Shown here in pieces: positions 37,863-46,044 of a DNA stretch of 64,000 nucleotides (its first letter is position 1; each line of letters opens with the position of its first letter). The DNA comes from Microbacterium sp. (GTDB lineage: Bacteria > Actinomycetota > Actinomycetes > Actinomycetales > Microbacteriaceae): positions 434,001 through 498,000 of the forward strand of contig PNMM01000002.1 of assembly GCA_013823625.1 (NCBI GenBank), read 5' to 3'. The notes under the pieces are model-generated. The model was not told where the DNA came from. It saw only the letters and a program-made list of their open reading frames with translations, and did not search any database. Position numbers and translations under genes: made by a program.

Positions 37863-38526
37863 GAGAATTCGCCACGACGCTCCCGTGCTCGTGATCGGCC
37901 TGGGTCGCTTCGGCGCGGCAACGGCCGGCCAGCTACAACGTCTCGGGCGTGAGGTGCTCGCTGTCGACGAAGACCCCAACCTCGTGCAGAAGTGGGCGGA
38001 GCGCGTGACGCACGCGGTACAGGCCGACGCGCGGTCTGTGGATGCCCTGCGCCAGATCGGCGCCGACGAGTTCAGCATCGCTGTTGTCGCGACGGGCTCG
38101 TCAATCGAGTCGAGCGTGCTCATCACCGCGAACCTCGTCGACCTCAAGATTCCGCAAATCTGGTCAAAAGCGATCAGCCAGTCGCACGGAAAGATCTTGG
38201 CCCGCATCGGCGCCAATCACGTGATCTACCCCGAAGCCGAGGCCGGCGAGCGCGTGGCCCACTTGCTCTCGGGCCGCATGATCGACTTCATCGAGTTCGA
38301 CGACGACTTCGTGCTCGTCAAGATGTACCCGCCGAAGCCGATCCGCGGTCTGTCACTGACCGAATCGCAGGTGCGCTCGAAGTACCGCATCACGGTCGTG
38401 GGCGTGAAGAGCCCCGGCAAGCCCTTCACCTACGCCACCGAGCAGACCGTGGTCTCGAACCACGACCTCATCATCGTGTCGGGCACCGAGGCCGACATCG
38501 ATCGGTTCGCGTCTCTCGACAACTGA
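37855..38526 (+). CDS. ktrA: Potassium uptake regulatory subunit (TrkA/KtrA, RCK domains)
   Basis: A 223-residue cytoplasmic gating subunit that binds nucleotides and opens the KtrB channel. The N-terminal RCK_N Rossmann domain has GLGRFG at 15-20 and an acidic end of beta-2 in VLAVDEDPN; the C-terminal RCK_C domain covers about 135-220 (FDDDFVLVKMYPPKPIRG...). The start is TTG at 37855 with GAGAGG 7 nt upstream, overlapping the end of ktrB. No alternative ATG start fits the family. Confidence 0.93.
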   Translation: MVERIRHDAPVLVIGLGRFGAATAGQLQRLGREVLAVDEDPNLVQKWAERVTHAVQADARSVDALRQIGADEFSIAVVATGSSIESSVLITANLVDLKIPQIWSKAISQSHGKILARIGANHVIYPEAEAGERVAHLLSGRMIDFIEFDDDFVLVKMYPPKPIRGLSLTESQVRSKYRITVVGVKSPGKPFTYATEQTVVSNHDLIIVSGTEADIDRFASLDN

Positions 38527-38575
38527 GGCGCGCGAGCGCCGGCGCGAACGCGAACCGATCGACGCCACCGCGGGG

Positions 38576-39034
38576 CTATTCGGTGGGCTCACCGGGCATC
38601 GGCGGGCCAGGAATCGTGCTCGGGTCGATGCCCTGCTCTTCGAGCCACTGCTCAAACTGCGCACGGCGCTCGTCGCGGTTCTCGGCCCGCTGATCGCGGT
38701 TCTCGGCCCGCTCATCCATGCGGTCGCCAATGCGCTCCGCAATCTCGCCGCGGTCGCCGTGCGGGCCCATCGCCGAGTCGCTGCGTTCTCCGCCCTGCCC
38801 ACCGGGGCCATCGGGCAGCACGCGGCCGAGGGCCGCGCCACCCGCGAACGTCAGGCCGAGCAGAAGCACCGAGCCCACGGCGATGCCCGTGATGGCGAGC
38901 GCTTTCGGGGCGCCGGAGCGTTTCACGGCAGGGGCCGCTGCGCTCGGCGCGGGCTCGGGGGTGGTCTCGGCTGAGGTCTCTGCGGCCGTCGGCTCAGCCG
39001 CGGGTTCGGGGTTTGTGTCGGTGTTCTTTGCCAT
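38576..39034 (-). CDS. Hypothetical single-pass membrane protein with acidic/basic helical tail
   Basis: A 152-residue protein of unknown family. The first 42 residues are Glu/Thr/Ala/Pro-rich, then a membrane helix ALAITGIAVGSVLLLGLTFA, then a Gly-rich bend and a charged tail containing the direct repeat ENRDQR-ENRDERR that should form a helix. The N-terminus is probably cytoplasmic with the tail outside, but topology is not certain. GGGAG stands 7 nt before the ATG. Function unknown. Confidence 0.7.
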   Translation of the reverse strand: MAKNTDTNPEPAAEPTAAETSAETTPEPAPSAAAPAVKRSGAPKALAITGIAVGSVLLLGLTFAGGAALGRVLPDGPGGQGGERSDSAMGPHGDRGEIAERIGDRMDERAENRDQRAENRDERRAQFEQWLEEQGIDPSTIPGPPMPGEPTE

Positions 39035-39056
39035 CGGGATGCTCCCTTGCGTCAGA

Positions 39057-39078
39057 GATCCGCGACGGTTGGCGGATC
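39057..39078. repeat. Inverted repeat between proC and the hypothetical membrane protein gene
   Basis: Perfect 7-bp arms GATCCGC / GCGGATC separated by 8 nt, in the 91-bp gap downstream of proC and upstream of the next minus-strand gene. Could be a weak terminator of proC or an operator. Confidence 0.35.
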
Positions 39079-39125
39079 AACGGCATCACCTTTCGCCGCG
39101 ACCCTATGCGCTTTCTATGTGAGAC

Positions 39126-39953
39126 CTATGCCTCCGCGGCCAGTTGCCTTGCGCGTTCCTCGGCGGCGCGAGCCGCCCGCTCGAAGAGCTCGGCGAGGTT
39201 CGCCTGCTGCAGCACGGCAATGGCGCGCTCGGTGGTGCCCTTCGGACTCGTGACACGACGACGCAACTCGGCGGGGTCGTCGCCCGTCGCATCGAGCAGC
39301 ATCGCCGCACCCACCACGGTCTGCTGCACGAGCAGTGCAGCAACGTCGGGCTCAAAGCCCATCGCCTCGGCCGCGCGCGTGAACTCTTCGACCACCAAGA
39401 ACAGATAGGCCGGGCCCGAGCCGCTGATGGTCGAGAGAGCGTCGATCTGCGCCTCGGGCAACTCGACGACAGTGCCGACCGTGCGAAACAGGTCGTCAGC
39501 GAGCGCAAGGTGGGCGGCTGTGGCGCGCGAGCCCCCGCTGATGCCCGTGACCGCCCGGCCGATGAGTGCGGGGGTGTTGGGCATGGCCCGCACCACGGGG
39601 TTCGGCACGACCGACTGCATGGCCTCGGTCGTGATGCCCGCCGCGACGCTGACGACGAGCGCGTCGGGGTGCAGGCTCGGGCCCAGCTCGGCCAGCACAC
39701 TCGTGATCTGCGCGGGTTTGACGCCGAGCACCACGATGCGGGCATCCGTCACCGCCCAGGTGTTTGCGTCGGCGTTGTGCTCGGTCGCGCGCGCGTCGAC
39801 GCCATCAGCGCGCCACGCCGCCGCCGATGACTCGGTGCGGGTCGTTACCCGCACGGCGGCAACGTCGACGTGAGGCTGGCGAAGGCCTCGAGCGATCGCG
39901 CCGCCCATCGAGCCCGTGCCGACGATCGCGATGGCCGGAAGAGAGTCGCTCAT
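39126..39953 (-). CDS. proC: Pyrroline-5-carboxylate reductase
   Basis: A 275-residue NAD(P)H-dependent reductase for the last step of proline synthesis. The N-terminal Rossmann motif is IAIVGTGSMGGAIARGL; family stretches VVLGVKPAQITSVLAEL, VVSVAAGITTEAMQ, VVRAMPNTPALIGRAVTGI and SGSGPAYLFLVVEEF are intact. The ATG at 39953 lies 6 nt after TACACT (39960-39965 on the minus strand), indicating a leaderless transcript; the track upstream of this start is not supported by the family. Confidence 0.95.
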   Translation of the reverse strand: MSDSLPAIAIVGTGSMGGAIARGLRQPHVDVAAVRVTTRTESSAAAWRADGVDARATEHNADANTWAVTDARIVVLGVKPAQITSVLAELGPSLHPDALVVSVAAGITTEAMQSVVPNPVVRAMPNTPALIGRAVTGISGGSRATAAHLALADDLFRTVGTVVELPEAQIDALSTISGSGPAYLFLVVEEFTRAAEAMGFEPDVAALLVQQTVVGAAMLLDATGDDPAELRRRVTSPKGTTERAIAVLQQANLAELFERAARAAEERARQLAAEA

Positions 39954-40013
39954 GCCACGAGTGTAGGTTGGTGGCGAGCCAGCAACCGAAGACCAGCGCA
40001 CGGGGAGGCACTC

Positions 40014-40304
40014 ATGACCGAGTCCACGATTCGCGATGTGCTCGTCGCCACTGCCGGAGTGCAATCGGTCGGCGCGATCGAGCTGCACGAGCTCGCCGAC
40101 GGGTCTCACCTCGTGACCGCTCGAGTGGGCTTTGCCCCGGCGACCCCCACAGCCGACATCGTGTTCATTCTCGAGGTCGCCCGCGCGCGCATCCGCGAGG
40201 CCGCTCCCGACGTTGTCGACATCGTTCTCGAGCCCGAGCTTGCCGCGCCGCGCGATGACGCGAACCCCCCGACCGACGTCTTCGTCATCCGGGGCGCCGA
40301 CTAG
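40014..40304 (+). CDS. Stand-alone CDF C-terminal-like (ZT_dimer) domain protein
   Basis: A 96-residue soluble protein starting MTESTIRDVLVATAGVQSVG. It aligns by eye over its length with the cytoplasmic C-terminal domain of the CDF transporter encoded 490 bp downstream: IRDVL..GVQSV...L.DGSHLVTARVGFAP matches IRAALDSHDDVTSVV...LGPDELLVGAKVSFEP, and VVDIVLEPEL matches ARVIYIEPGL. It lacks all membrane helices. It might dimerise with the transporter tail and modulate it, or act as a small metal chaperone; both are inference. GGGGAGG lies 5 nt before the ATG. Confidence 0.7.
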   Translation: MTESTIRDVLVATAGVQSVGAIELHELADGSHLVTARVGFAPATPTADIVFILEVARARIREAAPDVVDIVLEPELAAPRDDANPPTDVFVIRGAD

Positions 40305-40387
40305 CGCGATTCGCACCCCTCGTCACTACGCTGTGACGCGGCACGGTTCTGTGTCGCACCGCCGCACTGTCGTTCTAGGAGAAATTC

Positions 40388-40762
40388 GTGGACATTCTGC
40401 ACTCCGTCATTCTCGTCGGCCACTTCATCGGCCTCGCCGCTATCGTCGGCCCGTTCCTGATGCAGGCCCGCTGGAAGGGCCAGTTCGCCTTTCCTGTCGT
40501 ACTCGGCGGCGCGATCACCCAGCTCGTGACCGGCCTCGTGCTCGTGGGTCTCGCCGAGATGGGCGGCGACGACGATGGCGACCTCAACTACGCCAAGATC
40601 GGCGTCAAGCTCACGATCGCCGTCGTGATCTTCGTCGTGGCACTGCTCGGGTTCCTCAAGCAGCGCAAGACTCCGGGGGGCGGCGGCCGCGAACTGCTGC
40701 CGTTCTTCCACGCCGCGGGCGGTCTCGCTCTCGTCAACATCGCGCTCGCCGTCTTCTGGTGA
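40388..40762 (+). CDS. Small integral membrane protein
   Basis: A 124-residue protein with four predicted membrane helices (about 5-25, 35-55, 70-90, 103-123) and a short acidic loop GGDDDGD between helices 2 and 3. It begins MDILHSVILVGHFIGLAAIV with GTG as start and AGGAG 7 nt upstream. The His in the first helix and one in the fourth (FFHAAG) resemble small haem- or copper-related membrane proteins, but no function is claimed. It lies between the CDF-tail gene and the CDF transporter. Confidence 0.75.
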   Translation: MDILHSVILVGHFIGLAAIVGPFLMQARWKGQFAFPVVLGGAITQLVTGLVLVGLAEMGGDDDGDLNYAKIGVKLTIAVVIFVVALLGFLKQRKTPGGGGRELLPFFHAAGGLALVNIALAVFW

Positions 40763-40793
40763 TCCGCCGCCGCGGCCCCGTCGTGAGCGCTCG

Positions 40794-41717
40794 ATGAGCG
40801 CGTCCGGCGGGGCCAAAGCGATCGTCGCGGCGTTGCTCGCCAACACGGGCATCGCCATCACCAAGTTCGTCGCCTTCTTGGTCTCGGGCTCGAGCGCGAT
40901 GCTCGCTGAGAGCGTTCACTCGGTGGCTGATGCGGGAAATCAGCTTCTTTTGTTGATCGGTGGCCGTCGCGCGCGCAAGGCGGCCGATAGTGAGCACCCC
41001 TTCGGCTACGGCCGTGAGCGCTACATCTACGCATTCGTTGTCGCGATCATCTTGTTCTCGATCGGTGGCGTGTTCTCGCTCTATGAGGGCGTCAGCAAAC
41101 TGCAAGACCCGCACCCCCTCGAGAACGCCTGGCTGCCGATCGTGGTGCTGCTCATCGCCATCGGGCTCGAGTCGTACTCGCTGCGCACGGCCGTGCGCGA
41201 GTCGAACCACGTTCGCGGAACGCAAGGCTGGATTCAGTTCATTCGCCGCGCTAAGGCTCCCGAACTGCCGGTCGTCTTGCTCGAAGACGTCGCCGCCCTG
41301 CTTGGCCTGACCTTCGCACTGTTCGGCGTTGGCCTCACGATTCTCACCGGAGACTCGATGTGGGATGCCGTGGGAACCATCATGATCGGCGTTCTGCTCG
41401 TGATCGTCGCCGTGGTGTTGGGGCTCGAGACGAGCAGCCTTCTCGTGGGCGAAGGAGCGTCGGCTGACGACGTGCGGGCTATTCGCGCAGCTCTCGACAG
41501 CCACGACGACGTCACGAGTGTGGTGCACATGAAGACCCTGTATCTCGGGCCCGATGAGCTTCTCGTCGGCGCCAAAGTGAGCTTCGAGCCGGGCACCTCG
41601 ATCGAGCGCGTGGTCGTCATCATTGACGATCTCGAAGTTGCCGTGCGAACGGCCGTGCCGATCGCGCGCGTCATCTACATCGAGCCCGGGCTCGAGCGGG
41701 TGACCGCACGCACGTAA
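40794..41717 (+). CDS. Cation diffusion facilitator (CDF) family transporter
   Basis: A 307-residue CDF exporter expected to expel Zn2+ or another divalent cation in exchange for protons. Membrane helices occupy the first 215 residues. Helix 2 carries AESVHSVADAGNQ with the conserved His/Asp pair; helix 5 has VVLLEDVAALLGL, where the usual His is replaced, as in the SLC30A9 (ZnT9)-like subgroup. The insertion ESNHVRGTQGWIQFIRRAKA after helix 4 is also typical of that subgroup. The C-terminal domain (about 223-303) is the dimerisation domain and is related to the stand-alone protein at 40014-40304. Confidence 0.88.
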   Translation: MSASGGAKAIVAALLANTGIAITKFVAFLVSGSSAMLAESVHSVADAGNQLLLLIGGRRARKAADSEHPFGYGRERYIYAFVVAIILFSIGGVFSLYEGVSKLQDPHPLENAWLPIVVLLIAIGLESYSLRTAVRESNHVRGTQGWIQFIRRAKAPELPVVLLEDVAALLGLTFALFGVGLTILTGDSMWDAVGTIMIGVLLVIVAVVLGLETSSLLVGEGASADDVRAIRAALDSHDDVTSVVHMKTLYLGPDELLVGAKVSFEPGTSIERVVVIIDDLEVAVRTAVPIARVIYIEPGLERVTART

Positions 41718-41720
41718 GGG

Positions 41721-42188
41721 TTAGCGGCGCTCGCTAAAGAAGTCGGCGAGCAAGGATGCGCACTCGGCTTCGTCGACTCCGCCGACGACTTCGGCCACGC
41801 GGTGGGGCAGGCGCCGCTCACGTAGCAGGTCGACGACACTGCCGGCCGCTCCGGCCTTGGGGTCCCAGGCGCCGAAGACCACGCGGTCGATGCGGGCCGC
41901 GAGGATGGCACCCGCGCAGAGCACGCAGGGTTCGAGGGTGACGACGAGCGAGCATCCGCTCAGCTGCCAGTCGCCCGTGGCCACGGCGGCTTCTCTCAAG
42001 GCGACGACTTCGGCGTGGGCCGTGGGGTCGTGGTGTTTCTCGCGCTCATTGCGGCCACGGCCGATGATGGCCCCGCTCGCGTCGAGCACGACGGCGCCCA
42101 CGGGCACATCGCCCGAGCTGAGGGCTTCACGCGCTTCGGCAAGCGCGGCACGCATGGCCGCACGATCGCCGTCAGACACCGTGGTCAT
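41721..42188 (-). CDS. tadA: tRNA adenosine(34) deaminase
   Basis: A 155-residue zinc deaminase that turns A34 into inosine in tRNA-Arg. The catalytic motif is PTAHAEVVAL (His ligand and proton-shuttle Glu) and LEPCVLCAGAIL supplies the two Cys ligands. Other features are VPVGAVVLD and the C-terminal RRLPHRVAEVVGGV. The ATG at 42188 (MTTVSDGDRAAMRAAL) is preferred to a longer frame. Divergent from upp, 27 bp away. It converges with the CDF transporter, ending 3 bp from it. Confidence 0.93.
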   Translation of the reverse strand: MTTVSDGDRAAMRAALAEAREALSSGDVPVGAVVLDASGAIIGRGRNEREKHHDPTAHAEVVALREAAVATGDWQLSGCSLVVTLEPCVLCAGAILAARIDRVVFGAWDPKAGAAGSVVDLLRERRLPHRVAEVVGGVDEAECASLLADFFSERR

Positions 42189-42215
42189 GCCCCGCCCTTC
42201 CGTTAGATTGAGCCT

Positions 42216-42851
42216 ATGCGAGTACACGTTGCCGACCACCCCCTGATCACCCACAAGCTCACCGTGCTGCGTGATCAAGACACGCCCTCGGCAACGTTTC
42301 GGGCCTTGACCGAAGAGCTCGTCACGCTTCTGGCGTACGAGGCGACGCGGAACGTGCGCACGCACGAAGTCACGATCACGACCCCGGTTGCCTCAACGAC
42401 GGGTCTCGCCATTAGCGAGCCCCGCCCGCTCATCGTGCCGATCTTGCGCGCGGGCCTCGGAATGCTCGAGGGCATGGTCAAGCTCGTGCCGAGTGCTGAA
42501 GTGGGCTTCTTGGGCATGGTGCGCGACCACGACACGCTCGAGCCGAGCGTGTACGCCGAGCGTCTGCCCGACCAGCTCGAGGGCCGGCAGTGCTTCGTGC
42601 TCGACCCCATGCTCGCCACGGGAGGCTCACTGCTCGCTGCGATCGAGTTTCTCTTCGCGCGCGGCGCCGATGACGTGACGGCCGTGTGCATCTTGGGTGC
42701 GCCCGAGGGTCTCGAGATGATCGAGAAGGCCACGGCGGGGCGAGACGTGACGATCGTGCTGGGCGCGCTCGACGAGAAGCTCAACGAAAAGGGCTACATC
42801 GTGCCGGGACTCGGCGACGCGGGCGACCGCCTGTATGGCACGGTGGGCTAG
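42216..42851 (+). CDS. upp: Uracil phosphoribosyltransferase
   Basis: A 211-residue salvage enzyme making UMP from uracil and PRPP. It begins [20 protein letters not shown]; the PRPP-binding loop is [12 protein letters not shown] and the uracil-binding end is [19 protein letters not shown] at 42204-42209 ends 6 nt before the ATG and there is no ribosome-binding site, so it is one of the clearest leaderless genes in the window. Confidence 0.96.
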   Translation: MRVHVADHPLITHKLTVLRDQDTPSATFRALTEELVTLLAYEATRNVRTHEVTITTPVASTTGLAISEPRPLIVPILRAGLGMLEGMVKLVPSAEVGFLGMVRDHDTLEPSVYAERLPDQLEGRQCFVLDPMLATGGSLLAAIEFLFARGADDVTAVCILGAPEGLEMIEKATAGRDVTIVLGALDEKLNEKGYIVPGLGDAGDRLYGTVG

Positions 42852-42861
42852 AGCCCCCAAC

Positions 42862-42891
42862 TTGACGCTCTGCGTCGCCCTCGGGGATACT
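42862..42891 (+). promoter_or_regulatory. Promoter of the cysteine-ended mini-ORF
   Basis: TTGACG (42862-42867) and GATACT (42886-42891) are 18 bp apart. The -10 ends 7 nt before the ATG of the 33-codon ORF, so that ORF would be translated from the 5' end of the transcript. Confidence 0.6.
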
Positions 42892-42898
42892 TGCCCCC

Positions 42899-43000
42899 AT
42901 GACCGTCACCGCGAACCTCCTGACCGCCCCCGAGGCTGTGGAGACCGCTGGCATGATGATGCCGGCGAGCGCTGACGTGTGCTGTCGAATGTGCGCCTAG
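42899..43000 (+). CDS. 33-residue cysteine-ended peptide, possible leader peptide
   Basis: A 33-codon ORF, MTVTANLLTAPEAVETAG then MMMPASADVCCRMCA, too short for usual gene calls. Support comes from a strong promoter placed 7 nt before its ATG and from its unusual end CCRMCA. Polycysteine leader ORFs are known in mycobacteria, where ribosome stalling at Cys codons controls sulfur genes. Here the next gene downstream is a winged-helix regulator that starts about 52 nt after its stop. It could instead be a small metal-binding protein. No attenuator hairpin was clearly identified, so a regulatory role is inference. Confidence 0.5.
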   Translation: MTVTANLLTAPEAVETAGMMMPASADVCCRMCA

Positions 43001-43052
43001 ATGGCCACCCGCCCGCCCGAGTCGTGCTGACCGGCCGATCCATCGTTTGACG

Positions 43053-43925
43053 ATGTCTGATCGCACCGAGCACACGCACTCCGCGTCGGGGCCGGATGCT
43101 CCGGCTCCCGACGCCCGCACTCTCGACACACAGTTTCCGAACGGCGCCACCCGCGCGGCCTCACCGGCCACGGGTGACGAGCCGTTCGACTCCGCAGAAA
43201 GCGTCTCCACGATGTCTCTCGCTACTCTCTCCACTCGCACTCCCTCTGCCCCGTCGCCCGCACCGCAACCTGCCGCTCCGGTCGCGCCCGCCCCTCGCCT
43301 TCGCGCCGTGCCCGACGGCACCGAGGCGCGAGGCTTTGTGCTCTACGTCGGCCTCGACGAGGCCAAGGCCGCCGCGGCAGGCATCGATCTCGGCCGACTC
43401 GTAGTCGAGCTCAAGAAGCTCATCGTCGACCTCGCCCCGGGCGCCGAAACCCACGCCGCCGTCGCCCTCGCGCCCGCGGGTGCCGGCGGCCGCGACGTCG
43501 ACGTCGTGCGACTCGCCCTGCAAGACCCCTCGGCACTCGCGCGGTACCGCCGCGACGACACTCCTCCGCCCGAGCCCAAGGTCGAGGGCGTCGTCATCGA
43601 CATCTCCCGCAAGCGCGTTTTGCTCGACGGCGAAACGGCGGCACTTACCTACAAGGAGTTCGAGCTGCTGCAGTACCTCGTTCTTCGCGAGGGCCGCACG
43701 ATCGAGCGTGCCGAACTGATTTCCTCACTGTGGGCCGACGGCGCTGAGGGTGACGACGACGTGCCGAATGAGCGCACGATCGACGTGCACGTTCGTCGCT
43801 TGCGCGCCAAGCTCGGCGGCTACGAAGACATCGTGCGCACCGTGCGTGGCTCGGGCTACCGATTCGATCGTCACGCCGACGTCTCGATCCGCTACGCCTC
43901 GACGCCCAGCCCCGACTTCTTCTAG
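43053..43925 (+). CDS. Winged-helix (OmpR-type) DNA-binding regulator without receiver domain
   Basis: A 290-residue regulator. The C-terminal OmpR/PhoB-type domain (about 185-275) reads VVIDISRKRVLLDGETAALT, then YKEFELLQYLVLREGRTIER, NERTIDVHVRRLRAKLG and VRTVRGSGYRFDR. The middle part (about 97-175) starts RGFVLYVGLDEAKAAAAGID and is conserved in Microbacteriaceae, but it is not a phospho-acceptor receiver: no Asp-Asp pocket is seen. The N-terminal 95 residues are Ala/Pro/Ser-rich. The ATG at 43053 is reported; ATG at 43212 (MSLATLSTRTP) is a strong alternative because relatives begin there. No partner kinase is adjacent. It follows the cysteine-ended mini-ORF. Confidence 0.85.
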   Translation: MSDRTEHTHSASGPDAPAPDARTLDTQFPNGATRAASPATGDEPFDSAESVSTMSLATLSTRTPSAPSPAPQPAAPVAPAPRLRAVPDGTEARGFVLYVGLDEAKAAAAGIDLGRLVVELKKLIVDLAPGAETHAAVALAPAGAGGRDVDVVRLALQDPSALARYRRDDTPPPEPKVEGVVIDISRKRVLLDGETAALTYKEFELLQYLVLREGRTIERAELISSLWADGAEGDDDVPNERTIDVHVRRLRAKLGGYEDIVRTVRGSGYRFDRHADVSIRYASTPSPDFF

Positions 43926-43988
43926 GCCACGGCGCGTGATTCGGGATGCCCGAGCGAACTGCCCGGCAACCCCTGCCCGCGGCCGTCG

Positions 43989-44909
43989 TTAGGGCGTTGC
44001 GCGCACGTTGACAGTGCCGCGGCTCGTCAGCTCGAGCGGGATCGGAGCACCGATGACTCCCTCGAAGGGTCGGGTAGCCGTGACGTTCCGAAAGCCCATC
44101 ATGGCGGGGCCGTCGGGCGTCTCGACCACGCGACCCGCGTAGATCCCGTCGACGTTCATCGGCTCCGCCCGGTCAAGCGCGAAAGGCCCGAGCGCTGACT
44201 CCGCGGGAGCGCTGTAGTACCCCGTGCGGCGCTCAACCGTGTCGAGACTGATGTCAGTTTCGAGGCAGGAGAAGAAGAGCACGGGAGTCTCGCCGAACGT
44301 GTGAACCTGCAGAACCTCGAGTTGCAAGAAGCCGGTCTTGATCGCCAGCGGCTCTTCGACGACCCACGTCAACAGGTCATCAGACGTCGCGTGTCCAATG
44401 CACCCATGGCCGAAGAGATCGGTGGCCGTCACGAGCATGTGCCAACGACCGTCGGTGTGCCGGAACACCCACGGGTCGCGAAAGGCCTCGGCCCCCTCGC
44501 GATCGTAGGTGGAGTACCACCGCGCATCGGCGATGGCGACCGGGTCAGGCGAGACGCGCGTCCAGGTGACGAGATCGTGCGAGATGGCATGGCCGACGCG
44601 TTGGCGTGCGCCACGCGTGGTGGCGTCGATGCCCGTGTAGAACATCCGCCAGACATCTCCGTCTTTCACGACACTGCCCGTCCAGATGGCCTGGTCGTCG
44701 AATCGGCCCGGTTCACCAGGCACGAGCGCGTCGGGCAGGTGCCGCCACTCGCGAAGGTCGGTCGACACCGCGTGCGCCGCGACGGCGCTCCAGTGACGCT
44801 GGTCGGGGTCGCCCAACGACCGCGGGGCGGCCAAGAAGAAGGCGTGGTAGTCGTCGCCGTCTTTCGCGTACCACGAGTCCCAAATCCAGCGCTGGGGGTC
44901 GTCAATCAC
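43989..44909 (-). CDS. Clan GH-J-like glycosidase (GH32/GH68-type five-bladed propeller)
   Basis: A 306-residue cytoplasmic protein with the layout of five-bladed beta-propeller glycosidases. WIWDSWYAKDGDDYHAFFL holds a possible nucleophile Asp near residue 10; AFRDPWVF matches the RDP motif of GH32/GH68; and QLEVLQV may carry the acid/base Glu, though the standard ECPD is not preserved. It has no signal peptide, so its substrate would be imported, for example sucrose or a short fructan; this is inference. Start is GTG at 44909 with AAAGG 9 nt upstream. Divergent from the LacI gene (91 bp), which probably controls it. Confidence 0.75.
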   Translation of the reverse strand: MIDDPQRWIWDSWYAKDGDDYHAFFLAAPRSLGDPDQRHWSAVAAHAVSTDLREWRHLPDALVPGEPGRFDDQAIWTGSVVKDGDVWRMFYTGIDATTRGARQRVGHAISHDLVTWTRVSPDPVAIADARWYSTYDREGAEAFRDPWVFRHTDGRWHMLVTATDLFGHGCIGHATSDDLLTWVVEEPLAIKTGFLQLEVLQVHTFGETPVLFFSCLETDISLDTVERRTGYYSAPAESALGPFALDRAEPMNVDGIYAGRVVETPDGPAMMGFRNVTATRPFEGVIGAPIPLELTSRGTVNVRATP

Positions 44910-45000
44910 GATGTGACACCTTTCGTGTGGGGTTGTCGGCGCTAGTCTCAATGCACAGATGCGAGGCCGCCCTGGCCTCGAGCGAGACGGAGAACACACC

Positions 45001-46014
45001 ATGGCGACCATCGGTCAGATCGCCGCCGAACTCGGCCTGTCGAAGTCGACGGTCTCGCGGGCCCTGCGGGGCATTCCCAGCATCTCGCAAGAGACCATCG
45101 CACTCGTGCAAGAAGCCGCGGCGCGCCTCGAGTACGTACCATCTGTCGCGGCAGCTGGCCTGTCTACGGGTCGCAACCATGCGATCGGCGTCATTGTGCC
45201 TTCGCTCAACCGCTGGTTCTATAGCTCGGTCGTGAGCGGAATCGACCGGACGCTCGCCGAGCTTGGCTATGACGTCGTACTGTTCGATCTCGATCGCAGT
45301 CAGGCTGCCGGTACTCGCCTGTTTGCCCGCTCGTTGTTGCGGCGCCGCGTTGACGCGGTCATCGTCGTGGCGACCGTGTTCACGCCCGAAGAGCTTGCTG
45401 AGCTCGCTCTTCTCGACATGCCGATGATCTCGGTGGGGCCGCCCGTGAGCGGCATCCGCAACATCGGAGTCAACGATGCTGCCGTCATGACGGCAGCCAC
45501 CAAGCACTTGATCGATCTGGGCCACCGTGCGGTCGGGCTCGTCGGCGGATACGACCCCGAGAGCCTCACCGTGATCGGTGCGTCGGAGCGCGAGCACGCC
45601 TTTACTCGCACGGCGTCGGCTGCTGGTGCCGTTGTCGAGCCGACATGGATGCTCTCGGGCGGGTACCGAAGCGGTGTCGCCAAGCAAGTGGTTCTGCAGC
45701 TCTATCAAGGTTTGACGTGGCCCACCGGGCTCGTGTGCGCCTCGGACGAGATGGCCATCGGTGCCATGTTCGCCGTACAGCAAGCCGGCTTGTCGGTTCC
45801 GCACGACGTGTCGATCATTGGCATTGACGGCCATGAGTACTCGGCCGACTACGACTTGACGACGTGTTCTCAAGACGTTCAAGAACAGGGAGCCGCCGCC
45901 GCGCGGCAGGTGGTTGCCGAAGTCGAAGGAGCTCCAGCTCCCTACGCTTTCGAGCCTGCTGAGTTCTCGCTCGTCGTACGCGGCTCGACAGCGCCGCCGC
46001 GGCACAGTCGATAG
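45001..46014 (+). CDS. LacI-family transcriptional regulator
   Basis: A 337-residue sugar-responsive repressor. The N-terminal HTH is TIGQIAAELGLSKSTVSRAL, followed by the hinge and a periplasmic-binding-protein-like domain (from IGVIVPSLNRWFYSSVVSGI). GGAG lies 8 nt before the ATG at 45001. It stands between a GH-J-like glycosidase gene and an alpha-glucosidase/ABC operon; the perfect palindrome at 50915-50926 is a likely binding site. It is a good candidate for the local regulator of alpha-glucoside use. Confidence 0.92.
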   Translation: MATIGQIAAELGLSKSTVSRALRGIPSISQETIALVQEAAARLEYVPSVAAAGLSTGRNHAIGVIVPSLNRWFYSSVVSGIDRTLAELGYDVVLFDLDRSQAAGTRLFARSLLRRRVDAVIVVATVFTPEELAELALLDMPMISVGPPVSGIRNIGVNDAAVMTAATKHLIDLGHRAVGLVGGYDPESLTVIGASEREHAFTRTASAAGAVVEPTWMLSGGYRSGVAKQVVLQLYQGLTWPTGLVCASDEMAIGAMFAVQQAGLSVPHDVSIIGIDGHEYSADYDLTTCSQDVQEQGAAAARQVVAEVEGAPAPYAFEPAEFSLVVRGSTAPPRHSR

Positions 46015-46044
46015 GGCCGACCAGGCCACAGCCCTGCTCATGCT

